The notes: a model not told the origin generated them from the letters alone. A stretch of DNA of 24,708 nucleotides from SIG291 sp045543455 (GCA_045543455.1 JAZQMK010000096.1:1-24708), one strand, 5' to 3'. Numbered from the stretch's first letter, positions 15,893 through 23,525 are shown. Made by a program: numbers and translations.

Positions 15893-16978
15893 ATGTCAAG
15901 GAATATAAATATTACAACTAGCATAACAGATTATTATGACATTGTTATTGAAAATGATTTCTCAGTATTAAAAGAACAGCTTAATAAACTTGATATAAGT
16001 GGCAGAAAGATTTGTATCGTAAGTGATTCTAATGTAGCCGCATTGTATTTAGAAGAAATAAGAGATTTATTAAATGATGATTATAAGGTATTTTCTTTTG
16101 TATTTGAAGCAGGTGAAGAAAATAAGAACTTAGACACAGTTACTTCATTATACGAATATCTTATAGTTAATAAATTTGATAGAAAAGACTATCTTATAGC
16201 TTTAGGTGGCGGTGTTGTAGGTGATTTGACAGGATATTGTGCGGCCACATATTTAAGAGGTATTGACTTTATTCAGATTCCAACATCTTTATTAGCACAG
16301 GTAGACAGTAGTGTTGGTGGTAAAACTGGTGTTGATTTTAAAGCTTACAAAAATATGGTTGGTGCCTTTCATCAGCCTAAATTAGTATATATTAACACAT
16401 CTACATTACACACATTAAGTCAAAGACAATTTAATTCCGGTATGGGCGAAGTAATAAAGTATGGTTATATTACTGATTCTGATTTCTATAGCTTTATCAA
16501 AGAAAATATAGATAACATATTAGCAAAGGATGTTATAACACTCGAGGAAGTGGTTTATAGAAGCTGTCTTAACAAAAAGCAGGTAGTTGAAAATGATCCA
16601 AAAGAACTAGGCATAAGAGCTATATTAAATTTTGGGCATACATTAGGACATGCTATTGAAAAGCTTATGGACTTCTCTCTATATCATGGCGAATGTGTTG
16701 TATTAGGAATGATTACTGCACTTAAGATAAGTATGAACAGAGGCTATATTTCAAATAATGAATATGCAGAGGCTTTTGAATTATTTAAAGCTTTTGATTT
16801 TAAGTTATCTGTTGAAAACCTTGATATTAATGAGATTCTCATTGTATCAAAAAGTGATAAAAAGATGGATAAGGGTCAAATTAAATTTATATTATTAAAT
16901 AAAATTGGTGAAGCTTTTATTGATAGAAATGTTAGTGATGAAGAAATAATATCTTCTTTATCAGAAGTAATTAAGTAG
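15893..16978 (+). CDS. aroB: 3-dehydroquinate synthase
   Basis: AroB converts DAHP to 3-dehydroquinate, the second step of the shikimate pathway, using NAD and a divalent metal. The 361-residue protein has the NAD-binding GGGVVGDLTGYCAATYLRG (105-123), the PTSLLAQVDSSVGGKTGVD segment (130-148), and the metal ligands expected at Glu186 (GMGEVIKYG), His249 (NFGHTLGHAIE) and His265 (YHGECVVLGM). Length is normal. It starts at ATG 15893, 5 bp after divIVA, with GAGGA (15879-15883) inside the divIVA end. No other aro gene is in the window. Its place between divIVA and lspA departs from the Bacillus order (divIVA-ileS-ylyA-lspA). Confidence 0.96.
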   Translation: MSRNINITTSITDYYDIVIENDFSVLKEQLNKLDISGRKICIVSDSNVAALYLEEIRDLLNDDYKVFSFVFEAGEENKNLDTVTSLYEYLIVNKFDRKDYLIALGGGVVGDLTGYCAATYLRGIDFIQIPTSLLAQVDSSVGGKTGVDFKAYKNMVGAFHQPKLVYINTSTLHTLSQRQFNSGMGEVIKYGYITDSDFYSFIKENIDNILAKDVITLEEVVYRSCLNKKQVVENDPKELGIRAILNFGHTLGHAIEKLMDFSLYHGECVVLGMITALKISMNRGYISNNEYAEAFELFKAFDFKLSVENLDINEILIVSKSDKKMDKGQIKFILLNKIGEAFIDRNVSDEEIISSLSEVIK

Positions 16979-16989
16979 TGGAGGGCAAT

Positions 16990-17502
16990 ATGAGAATAAT
17001 AAAAAAAACTATACCATGGGTGATTTTTGTTATACTAATAGCCGTTGACCAGATAAGCAAAATGCTTGCTGTAAAGAATTTGCGCGATAAAGAAGCTTAT
17101 AAGTTGATTAAGAACATTTTGCATTTTGAATATACTACAAATGCTGGCGCAGCCTGGGGTATGTTAAGTGGTAAAATTCCAATGTTTTTAATTTTAACAG
17201 TGATAATAACATTTATTATAGTTTATATTTATTTAAAAACTCCAAATGGTAAGAAATATAACTTTGTGAAGGCTGCTTTAATATTAATACTAGCTGGTGC
17301 AATTGGCAATATGATTGATAGAGTCTTAAATGGATATGTACATGATTTTATCTATTTTTTACCTATTGATTTTCCAATTTTTAATATTGCTGACAGCTAT
17401 ATTGTAGTAGGTACTATATTACTTTCCATTTTAATTTTATTTGTTTTAAAAGACGATGATTTTGATTATCTTTTCAAGAAAAAGGAAAAGAAAAATGACT
17501 AA
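16990..17502 (+). CDS. lspA: Lipoprotein signal peptidase (signal peptidase II)
   Basis: LspA cleaves signal peptides from lipid-modified prolipoproteins in the membrane. The protein of about 170 residues has four membrane helices. Its conserved motifs are DQISKMLA, NAGAAWG, NMIDRVLNGYVHDFI with catalytic Asp110, and FNIADSYIVVG with catalytic Asp135. ATG 16990 is preferred because GGAGGG (16980-16985) lies 4-5 nt upstream; an in-frame GTG at 16978 overlaps both that site and the aroB stop. The charged C-terminal tail ends 8 nt inside the next gene. Confidence 0.95.
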   Translation: MRIIKKTIPWVIFVILIAVDQISKMLAVKNLRDKEAYKLIKNILHFEYTTNAGAAWGMLSGKIPMFLILTVIITFIIVYIYLKTPNGKKYNFVKAALILILAGAIGNMIDRVLNGYVHDFIYFLPIDFPIFNIADSYIVVGTILLSILILFVLKDDDFDYLFKKKEKKND

Positions 17503-18409
17503 ATATACTTTTACAATTGAAGAAGAATATGTAGGCGAAAGACTTGATAAATATATTGCCATAAATTTAAATGATATTTCTAGATCCTACATTCAAAAAC
17601 TGATTGCAGATAATTGTATTACAGTCAATGAAAAAAGCTGTAAATCTAATTATAGGCTATCATTAGGCGATGATATTGTTGTTAATATTCCAGATTTGGT
17701 TCCATTAGAAATAAAGGCTGAAAATATACCGCTAGACATAGTATTTGAAGATGACGATGTAATCGTCGTAAATAAGCCTAAGGGTATGGTTGTTCATCCT
17801 GCACCAGGTCATTATACTGATACACTTGTAAATGGTCTTATGTATCATTGCAAAGACAATTTATCCGGTATAAACGGAGTGTTAAGACCGGGAATTGTTC
17901 ATCGTATAGATATGGATACAACAGGTCTTTTGATAGTATGCAAAAATGATTATGCACATAATTTTATAGCAAAGCAAATTAGTGAACATACTGTTACAAG
18001 AAAATATCATGCGATAGTATATAATTCTTTTTCAGATATGGAAGGAACAATAAATGCTCCAATTGGAAGACATCCTGTAGAACGCAAAAAAATGGCAATT
18101 GATTTAAAAAATGGAAGAGAAGCAATAACTCATTATAGAGTAATTGAAAATCTCAATAAATTTGCCTATATAGAATGTAAGCTTGAAACTGGAAGAACAC
18201 ACCAGATACGTGTTCATATGTCTTCAATAAATCATCCTTTACTAGGTGATGAAGTTTATACAAGTGCAAAATCAAATTTTAATCTTCAAGGACAGACTTT
18301 ACACGCTAAGGTTATTGGATTTATCCATCCTAGAACGAAAAAATATATAGAATTTGATTCTGATTTACCTGAATATTTTTCAAAATTATTAACCAAACTA
18401 AGGGGGTAA
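17495..18409 (+). CDS. rluD: RluD-family 23S rRNA pseudouridine synthase (RluA group, YlyB-like)
   Basis: This protein of 304 residues has an N-terminal S4 domain (VGERLDKYIAINLNDISRSYIQKLI) and an RluA-type catalytic domain. Motifs are VVNKPKGMVVHPAPGH, GIVHRIDMDTTGLLIV with catalytic Asp139, and LETGRTHQIRVHM. RluD-group enzymes modify uridines in helix 69 of 23S rRNA. The exact target here cannot be fixed, since RluA, RluC and RluD share these motifs. The start is ATG 17495, with AAAGGAAAAG just upstream, overlapping the lspA stop by 8 nt (coupled). The lspA-ylyB pairing is also found in Bacillus. Confidence 0.88.
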   Translation: MTKYTFTIEEEYVGERLDKYIAINLNDISRSYIQKLIADNCITVNEKSCKSNYRLSLGDDIVVNIPDLVPLEIKAENIPLDIVFEDDDVIVVNKPKGMVVHPAPGHYTDTLVNGLMYHCKDNLSGINGVLRPGIVHRIDMDTTGLLIVCKNDYAHNFIAKQISEHTVTRKYHAIVYNSFSDMEGTINAPIGRHPVERKKMAIDLKNGREAITHYRVIENLNKFAYIECKLETGRTHQIRVHMSSINHPLLGDEVYTSAKSNFNLQGQTLHAKVIGFIHPRTKKYIEFDSDLPEYFSKLLTKLRG

Positions 18410-18414
18410 TAGCA

Positions 18415-19035
18415 ATGAGCAAATTAGTAATTACAATCGGACGAGAATATGGCAGTGGCGGACATGAAATAGGACAAAAACTAGCCGAAAAACTTGGTGT
18501 AAAATGCTATGACAGAGAACTACTTGAAAGAGCTGCAAAAGAAAGTGGCATTTGTGAGGAATTATTTGTAAATCATGACGAAAAGCCAACAAACAGCTTT
18601 TTATATTCATTAGTTATGGATACATATGCATTAGGTTACTCAAATAATATGGAAATGCCACTTAATCAAAAAGTATTTTTAGCACAATTTGATGCTATTA
18701 AAAAAATTGCATCAGAAGAATCTTGCGTTATAGTAGGACGTTGTGCAGATTATGTTTTAGAAGACTATGATAATGTTATAAATGTATTTATCAGTGCACC
18801 TGTAGAATACAGAGCAAAAGTTATTTCTAAACGACATGATATTACTATAGGAAAAGCTAAAGAACGCATTTTAAAGACTGATAAGAAACGTTCAAGCTAT
18901 TATAACTATTATACTAATAAGCGCTGGGGCGATACAAGAAGCTATAATTTATGCCTTGACAGTAGCAAATTAGGAATAGATGGTTGTGTAGATTTATTAT
19001 TGAGTTATATTGAAATTTTTAATAAAGAAAAATAA
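18415..19035 (+). CDS. Cytidylate kinase-like family protein
   Basis: This 206-residue protein of the cytidylate kinase-like family has an N-terminal P-loop-like segment ITIGREYGSGG (about 6-16), followed by a Lid/base region with CYDRELLERAAKESGI. A second conserved block, SCVIVGRCADYVL, is followed by NVFISAPVEYRAKVI. The C-terminal YYNYYTNKRWGDTRSYNLCLDSSKLG is characteristic of this group. The family resembles Cmk but is distinct from the housekeeping enzyme, and its substrate is unknown. It starts at ATG 18415, 5 bp after the preceding stop, with AAGGGGG overlapping that gene's end. Confidence 0.85.
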   Translation: MSKLVITIGREYGSGGHEIGQKLAEKLGVKCYDRELLERAAKESGICEELFVNHDEKPTNSFLYSLVMDTYALGYSNNMEMPLNQKVFLAQFDAIKKIASEESCVIVGRCADYVLEDYDNVINVFISAPVEYRAKVISKRHDITIGKAKERILKTDKKRSSYYNYYTNKRWGDTRSYNLCLDSSKLGIDGCVDLLLSYIEIFNKEK

Positions 19036-19049
19036 GGAAGAATAGGATT

Positions 19050-20045
19050 ATGTATTATAAATCAAGGAGAACAACGCTAAAATCAATAATAAAAAGCAAA
19101 ATGTTTGGTATATATGCTTTGATTTTACTTGTATTTATAATAGGTATTATATTTCTTATAAATAGTATGAAGGCAGATAGCCAAAGTAGTAATGAAGGAA
19201 CAACTACAAGTGCTTTTGCTGAAGAAAACAGTAGTGATACTAATACTTCGACCACAACACAAGTAGAACCAACTACAGATGGTCAACAAACTATATTAAA
19301 GTATAAAATTACAATTAATACAGCTCTAAATTATGTACAGATTTATACTCTCGATGAAAATAATGAGTATAAAAAGCCTTATAAAACTATGCTTTGTTCC
19401 GTATCTAAATCAACAGCTACGGGATTAACTAAACTAGATAGCAGATATATATGGCGTCCATTAGACAATGGTGAATTTGCCCAATATGCCTGCAAATCTG
19501 ATACCGGTATTCAATTACAATCCTGCCCATATACTATGATGGAGCATAACAAATTAAATACTAAGGTATTTAATAAATTAGGAACAGAAATAAAGGCTAC
19601 TAATCTGGTATATTTATATGTAGCTGATGCAAAATGGATATATGATAATTGTCCAAATGGCACACAAATCGAAGTTATATATAATGAGATTAAGCCATAT
19701 TATATTACAATTCCTGAACACAAACAAATTCCGGATTTGGTCCCATGGGAGCCTACAGATGATGCAATAGGTAATTGTTACTTAGAAAATGGCATAGGTA
19801 GGATAGAAGGAGTACCAGATACACTAGATTTACCATTAGGCAGTTATTTTGGATATACTGTTGGTGTAAAGGCTTATGATGCATTAGATAATGATGTTTC
19901 AAAGCAATTGGTTGTACGTGGAAGAGTATATACAGATAAAGTTGGAAGTTATGTTATAACCTATATTTTAATTGATAAAAATTGTGAATATATCATAAAA
20001 GAATCAATTATAAATATAGTTGCTACTGAAAATGAAGAAGATTAA
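19050..20045 (+). CDS. Membrane-anchored L,D-transpeptidase (YkuD) homologue lacking catalytic residues, with C-terminal Ig-like domain
   Basis: This 331-residue protein has a basic N-terminus, one membrane helix (about 19-39) and a Ser/Thr-rich extracellular stalk (about 42-78). A YkuD-like domain follows (about 83-212: KITINTALNYVQIYT, TGLTKLDSRYIWRPLDNGEFAQYA, and VADAKWIYDNCPNGTQIEVI, the classic end of the family). IPDLVPWEPTDD resembles the IP...WDPTD tail common after such domains. A C-terminal DUF5011-like Ig fold (about 258-325) follows. The catalytic SHGCxR motif is replaced by ATNLVY (Cys equivalent is Leu186), and the catalytic His before Ser-x-Pro-Tyr is Gln157. A structural or binding role is inferred. 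It starts at ATG 19050 after AAGGAAG and ends the division operon. Confidence 0.75.
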   Translation: MYYKSRRTTLKSIIKSKMFGIYALILLVFIIGIIFLINSMKADSQSSNEGTTTSAFAEENSSDTNTSTTTQVEPTTDGQQTILKYKITINTALNYVQIYTLDENNEYKKPYKTMLCSVSKSTATGLTKLDSRYIWRPLDNGEFAQYACKSDTGIQLQSCPYTMMEHNKLNTKVFNKLGTEIKATNLVYLYVADAKWIYDNCPNGTQIEVIYNEIKPYYITIPEHKQIPDLVPWEPTDDAIGNCYLENGIGRIEGVPDTLDLPLGSYFGYTVGVKAYDALDNDVSKQLVVRGRVYTDKVGSYVITYILIDKNCEYIIKESIINIVATENEED

Positions 20046-20049
20046 ATTT

Positions 20050-20093
20050 GATATAGTTTACATAATATAGTTATGTAAACTATATCTTTTTTT
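20050..20093 (+). terminator. Intrinsic terminator overlapping the 3' end of the recombinase gene
   Basis: A perfect 16-bp stem (20050-20065 with 20071-20086) and a TATAG loop are followed by seven T residues (20087-20093): a strong terminator for the rightward operon. The right arm also encodes the last codons and stop of the convergent recombinase gene. Within the stem, the half-sites AGTTTACATAA and TTATGTAAACT are identical to the XerD-side arm of Bacillus subtilis dif as I recall it. See findings. Confidence 0.88.
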
Positions 20094-21123
20094 CTCTTAA
20101 AGTAACCTTATCTTTTGCACTTCGTTTAGATTCATCATCAATATCAGCATAATGCTTTCTGGTTGTATTAACATCTTTATGACCTAATACAGAAGCTACA
20201 AGGTATATATCACCGGTTTCCTGATACAGACTAGTGCCATATGTACTTCTAAGTTTATGTGGAGTGATTTTTTTGACAGTAGTTACTGTTTTAGCATATT
20301 TCTTTACTAAAATCTCAACACTTCTTACGCAAAGACGTTTTCTTTGGGAAGAGAGGAAGAGAGCATGTTCGTCTAAAGGTGTCGCTGCGACAATTCCCTT
20401 TCTTATATTAAGATATGATAGTAACTCTTCACGCACTTCTTCGCCAAAATATACGAAGGCTTCATAACCACCTTTTCTTACTATTTTGATTCTGTCATTG
20501 TCAAAATCTACATCTTCAATATCCAGTCCCACGCATTCAGAAACACGTATTCCTGTACCTAATAATAGTGTAAGTATTGCTAAATCTCGTGGTTTAAGCT
20601 TTTTATACGAAGCAGCAGTAGAATTTTCAATATTATCCAATAAAGAAGCAACTTCATTAGGATCTAAACGTACAATTGCTTTATCGTGAATCTTAGGCAT
20701 AAGAACCTGACTGGCAGGGTTTACATTGATTAATTTGTTTCGATGAAAATAATTATAAAAGGAGCGGATAGTAGCCAATTTACGCTTTATAGCACGCTCG
20801 TTATTAGTAATCTCTACACCATCTTTTTCATATAATTGCAGATAATCTAAAAATTTTTCAATATCTTCAGATTCAACATTTTTTAAATCATTAATCTCTA
20901 TATCTATAATTGCTTTGCCTTTAAATTTGCGATGACATTGAACCAGATATTCAAAAAAACATTTTAAATCTATGGCATATGCAATTTGAGTACGAGGTGC
21001 CGTTGTCTGAGCAATGCCTCTAAAAAATGTTTCGCAAATACTTGGTAAATCATCAAGTAAAGTACGAAGCTTTTTGGTATTTTTTATTTTTTCCTGTTCA
21101 TGATATGATAAATTATCAGCCAT
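20080..21123 (-). CDS. Tyrosine recombinase of the Xer family, XerS-like
   Basis: This 347-residue site-specific recombinase has an N-terminal core-binding SAM-like domain (about 25-130, including RTQIAYAIDLKCFFEYL and RAIKRKLATIRSFYNYF) and an intact catalytic domain: Arg193 (GTGIRVSE), Lys217 (RKGG), His289 and Arg292 (PHKLRST), His315 (LGHKD) and nucleophile Tyr325 (RKHYAD). XerC/XerD are usually near 300 residues. The longer N-terminus, the insertion before RDLAILTLLLGTGIR and the VRKGG segment recall streptococcal XerS, a single recombinase for chromosome dimer resolution. An integrase of a mobile element is less likely, since no phage or element genes are near. ATG 21123 has only a distant AAGGA (14 nt), and a stop four codons upstream excludes a longer form. 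Confidence 0.85.
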   Translation of the reverse strand: MADNLSYHEQEKIKNTKKLRTLLDDLPSICETFFRGIAQTTAPRTQIAYAIDLKCFFEYLVQCHRKFKGKAIIDIEINDLKNVESEDIEKFLDYLQLYEKDGVEITNNERAIKRKLATIRSFYNYFHRNKLINVNPASQVLMPKIHDKAIVRLDPNEVASLLDNIENSTAASYKKLKPRDLAILTLLLGTGIRVSECVGLDIEDVDFDNDRIKIVRKGGYEAFVYFGEEVREELLSYLNIRKGIVAATPLDEHALFLSSQRKRLCVRSVEILVKKYAKTVTTVKKITPHKLRSTYGTSLYQETGDIYLVASVLGHKDVNTTRKHYADIDDESKRSAKDKVTLREKKI

Positions 21124-21160
21124 AAGTATAGTTCACATCCTTGAGATAGAGTAGATAGAT

Positions 21161-21190
21161 TTTTTCGCTAAACCATAGTTTAACGAAAAA
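21161..21190. repeat. 30-bp near-perfect palindrome upstream of the recombinase gene (candidate dif or operator)
   Basis: The arms TTTTTCGCTAAAC (21161-21173) and GTTTAACGAAAAA (21178-21190) pair over 13 positions with one exception, around a 4-bp centre (CATA). No T-run follows on either strand, so it is a poor terminator. It lies 38 bp upstream of the recombinase start and 44 bp downstream of the helicase stop. As minus-strand RNA the odd pair is a G-U wobble. Confidence 0.6.
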
Positions 21191-21233
21191 CTATATGTAG
21201 AAAAAAACGCTTTTTGCATTTTCCTCAAATAAA

Positions 21234-22367
21234 TTACTTTCTTACGATTTTTCCTTGATAAAGGCGCTTTTGTAATATATTTATACCAAAAGCTTTTTGA
21301 TATGATTTAATTAAAGGTAATTCTTGTTCGGTTATAATTGATACACATAAACCTTTTTCATTATTACGTGCACAACGACCGGCTCTGTGTAAATAATCTT
21401 TTGGATCCTCTGGCATTGATATATTAAATATTGTTGTAACGCCTTCAATATCTAATCCACGTGCTGCAATGTCTGTTGCAATTAAAAACTGTAATTTACC
21501 GGTTCTAAAGTTATTAATTATATTTTTACGTTGCAATTTATCTACTTTACCATAGATACATTCTGCATTGTATTGATGATATTTAAGTTTTTGTGTAGCT
21601 TCTTCAATGTCATAGGCTTTATTAATAAAAACCATAGCTTTCTTTGGATTGATACTTTTTGAAAGTTTTCTAAGCATTTCAATCTTATCTCGCTGTTCTA
21701 CCACAAAGAACAAATGTTCGATATTTGTTGGAATGTTAGTTTTATCAGAAGTTTTGATAATAACCGGATTAGTTAAAATATCTTTAGCTGCATTGATTGT
21801 TTTATCGTTGATGCTTGCGCTAAACAGTAAAATTTGTGTGTCACGCATAGCTGTTTTACGAACATCTTTAACAGCTTGAATATTGTTTTTATCAAGCATT
21901 CTGTCAGCTTCATCAATAACTATAGTTTTTGTTGTATGAGCCTGAATTTTCTTCTTTTTAATAAGCTCATGAATTCTTCCAGGTGTACCAACTACTATGA
22001 ATGGCTTTTTCTTAAGTGTATCAATCTGACGTTCTATATTAGCATTACCAATAATCACTGCTGAAGTAAGGTTAATTCCTGAATTCTTTGATAATAACTC
22101 AATCTGCTTATGTACCTGCATAGCAAGTTCATGAGTTGGAACCAATATTATGGCCTGAGTTGTTCTATTATCTAAATCAATCTTTTGGTATAATGGCAAT
22201 AAATATGCCAAAGTCTTGCCTGAACCAGTTTGAGAACGGGCAATGACATTGGAATTATCGATAATTTTAGAATATACCTGTTGTTGTATATCGGTTGGTT
22301 CTGTAATTTTTTGTTTATTTAATCCTAATATTAAGGCATCCTGGATACCTAAATCTTTAAAGTTCAT
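21234..22367 (-). CDS. Compact DEAD-box RNA helicase (YfmL-like)
   Basis: This 377-residue ATP-dependent RNA helicase consists of the two RecA domains with almost no tail. Motifs in order: Q motif (ITEPTDIQ), Walker A SQTGSGKT (45-52), PTHELA (Ia, usually PTRELA), TPGR, IDEAD (151-155), SAS at 183-185 (usually SAT), IATDIAARGLDIEGV (V) and HRAGRCAR (VI, usually HRIGRTGR). The size and lack of a C-terminal extension match Bacillus YfmL, a helicase implicated in ribosome assembly. Exact orthology is not proven. GGAGGA precedes the ATG (plus-strand TCCTCC at 22371-22376). It has its own promoter and may be co-transcribed with the downstream recombinase gene. Confidence 0.92.
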   Translation of the reverse strand: MNFKDLGIQDALILGLNKQKITEPTDIQQQVYSKIIDNSNVIARSQTGSGKTLAYLLPLYQKIDLDNRTTQAIILVPTHELAMQVHKQIELLSKNSGINLTSAVIIGNANIERQIDTLKKKPFIVVGTPGRIHELIKKKKIQAHTTKTIVIDEADRMLDKNNIQAVKDVRKTAMRDTQILLFSASINDKTINAAKDILTNPVIIKTSDKTNIPTNIEHLFFVVEQRDKIEMLRKLSKSINPKKAMVFINKAYDIEEATQKLKYHQYNAECIYGKVDKLQRKNIINNFRTGKLQFLIATDIAARGLDIEGVTTIFNISMPEDPKDYLHRAGRCARNNEKGLCVSIITEQELPLIKSYQKAFGINILQKRLYQGKIVRK

Positions 22368-22403
22368 AAGTCCTCCAATGTATGAAAATTATTTATCTTA
22401 TAA

Positions 22404-22432
22404 ATTTTATCAGAGTATTGCAATTTTGTCTA
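22404..22432 (-). promoter_or_regulatory. Promoter of the DEAD-box helicase gene
   Basis: Reading the minus strand, TAGACA (plus 22427-22432) and an extended -10 TGA-TAAAAT (TAAAAT at plus 22404-22409) are separated by 17 bp. Transcription would start near 22397, about 30 bp before the ATG. It overlaps the divergent ttcA promoter by 15 bp. Confidence 0.6.
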
Positions 22433-22447
22433 GTTTTAGGCTATAAT
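22418..22447 (+). promoter_or_regulatory. Promoter of the ttcA-family gene
   Basis: TTGCAA (22418-22423) and a perfect TATAAT (22442-22447) lie 18 bp apart. Transcription would start near 22454, leaving about 32 nt before ATG 22486 with GAGGA at 22471-22475. The core elements overlap those of the divergent helicase promoter, so RNA polymerase probably cannot occupy both at once. Confidence 0.6.
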
Positions 22448-22485
22448 AGGTTGAAATATTTATTGATAATGAGGATATAACACTA

Positions 22486-23214
22486 ATGAAATTACAACAA
22501 TTATTAAGCCTGACAAGAAAGGCTGTTGATGAATATAATCTAATTGAAGAAAATGATAAAATTGCAATAGGAATCTCAGGTGGAAAAGATAGTCTTGCAC
22601 TGCTCTGCGCCTTAAATGCTTTAAAAAGATTTTATCCTAAAAAATTTGAAATTGAGGCCATTACAGTTAATCTTGGCATAGATGGTATGGACTTTACTCC
22701 TATAAGTGATTATTGCAAAGAATTAGGGGTAAATTACACAATTGTAGACACTGAAATATATGAGATAATATTCAATGTTAGAAAAGAGAACAATCCATGC
22801 TCTTTATGTGCAAAAATGAGAAAAGGAGCCTTTAATGAAAAGGTTAAAGAATTAGGCTGCAACAAAATTGCATATGCTCATCATAAAGATGATATAATAG
22901 ATACATTTTTAATGTCTTTGATATATGAAGGCAGAATACACACCTTCTCTCCTAAGACATATCTTGATCGTACAGATTTAACTCTAATAAGACCATTAAT
23001 GTATGTATATGAAGCGGATATAATAGGTTTTAAAAATAAATATAATATCCCTACTATAAAAAATCTTTGCCCAGCAGATGGCTTTACTAAAAGAGAATAT
23101 GCAAAAAATCTTGTAAAACAGCTGACTAATGAAAATCCCGGCTGTAAGGAAAGAATATTCTCAGCAATATTAAGTGGTAACCTTGAAGGTTGGCCAGAAA
23201 GATTCGTAAAATAA
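22486..23214 (+). CDS. ttcA: TtcA-family tRNA thiolation protein (PP-loop ATPase)
   Basis: This 242-residue protein is of the TtcA/TtuA family. TtcA makes 2-thiocytidine at position 32 of tRNA using ATP and an iron-sulfur cluster. The PP-loop SGGKDS is at 31-36, HHKDD at 132-136, and the cluster cysteines expected in TtcA are all present: Cys105 and Cys108 (PCSLC) and Cys195 (NLCPADG). It is shorter than the roughly 310-residue E. coli TtcA. The precise modified base could be C32 or another position; family membership is sure, target is not. The gene stop abuts the stop of the convergent LysM gene with no gap and no clear terminator. Confidence 0.85.
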   Translation: MKLQQLLSLTRKAVDEYNLIEENDKIAIGISGGKDSLALLCALNALKRFYPKKFEIEAITVNLGIDGMDFTPISDYCKELGVNYTIVDTEIYEIIFNVRKENNPCSLCAKMRKGAFNEKVKELGCNKIAYAHHKDDIIDTFLMSLIYEGRIHTFSPKTYLDRTDLTLIRPLMYVYEADIIGFKNKYNIPTIKNLCPADGFTKREYAKNLVKQLTNENPGCKERIFSAILSGNLEGWPERFVK

Positions 23215-23514
23215 TTAATTATTCTCTACGTAATAGATGATAACAATATTGTCGCCCTGACGTATGTTGTCATCTATTATATTATTCAAAGCTTTTACTT
23301 CTGCAATATAATCTCTATAATCCTGTGTATCTAATGCATATTCTTTAGCATAATCCCATAATGTATCGCCCTGTTGAACTTCAATATTGGTACAGCACTT
23401 AGTATATGTAATCTTATTGTTACCTGACACCTGATTGCTGTTAAATATAGCAATTCCTCCAACTATAACTCCTACGAGTAATACTGTTAATATAATCAAA
23501 TTAGTCTTCTTCAT
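23215..23514 (-). CDS. yneA: YneA-like SOS-induced LysM membrane protein (putative division inhibitor)
   Basis: This 99-residue protein has one N-terminal membrane helix (about 5-25) and a C-terminal LysM domain (about 46-95, VQQGDTLWDYAKEY ... IRQGDNIVIIY) that would bind peptidoglycan. Its placement, divergent from lexA with LexA boxes over the promoter, matches Bacillus yneA, whose product delays cell division during DNA damage. The sequence itself is short and LysM domains are common, so the name rests on architecture plus context. The start is ATG 23514; an in-frame ATG 18 bases upstream is followed by the GGAGG that serves the real start. The transcript end overlaps ttcA tail to tail. 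Confidence 0.8.
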   Translation of the reverse strand: MKKTNLIILTVLLVGVIVGGIAIFNSNQVSGNNKITYTKCCTNIEVQQGDTLWDYAKEYALDTQDYRDYIAEVKALNNIIDDNIRQGDNIVIIYYVENN

Positions 23515-23525
23515 AACAATTCCTC

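Noticed and set aside
20055..20081. The terminator stem as the actual dif site of the chromosome
   Set aside because: Both arms are the same XerD-like half-site, whereas classical dif has distinct XerC and XerD arms. The spacing is 5 rather than 6, a seven-T tail makes it a good terminator, and a close relative of the stem recurs at 24344.
20080..21123. An integrase of a prophage or integrative element
   Set aside because: There are no phage, conjugation or excisionase genes, no tRNA attachment site and no flanking direct repeats. The neighbours are housekeeping genes with the same base composition.
21195..21220. A helicase terminator formed by A- and T-runs around GCG downstream of the DEAD-box gene
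   Set aside because: The possible stem is about five A-T pairs around a very short loop, too weak to call.
23210..23223. A 14-bp AT-only palindrome (AATAATTAATTATT) exactly over the junction of the ttcA and yneA-type stop codons
   Set aside because: It is AT-only and too weak for a terminator. Convergent TAA stops in AT-rich DNA readily produce such symmetry by chance.
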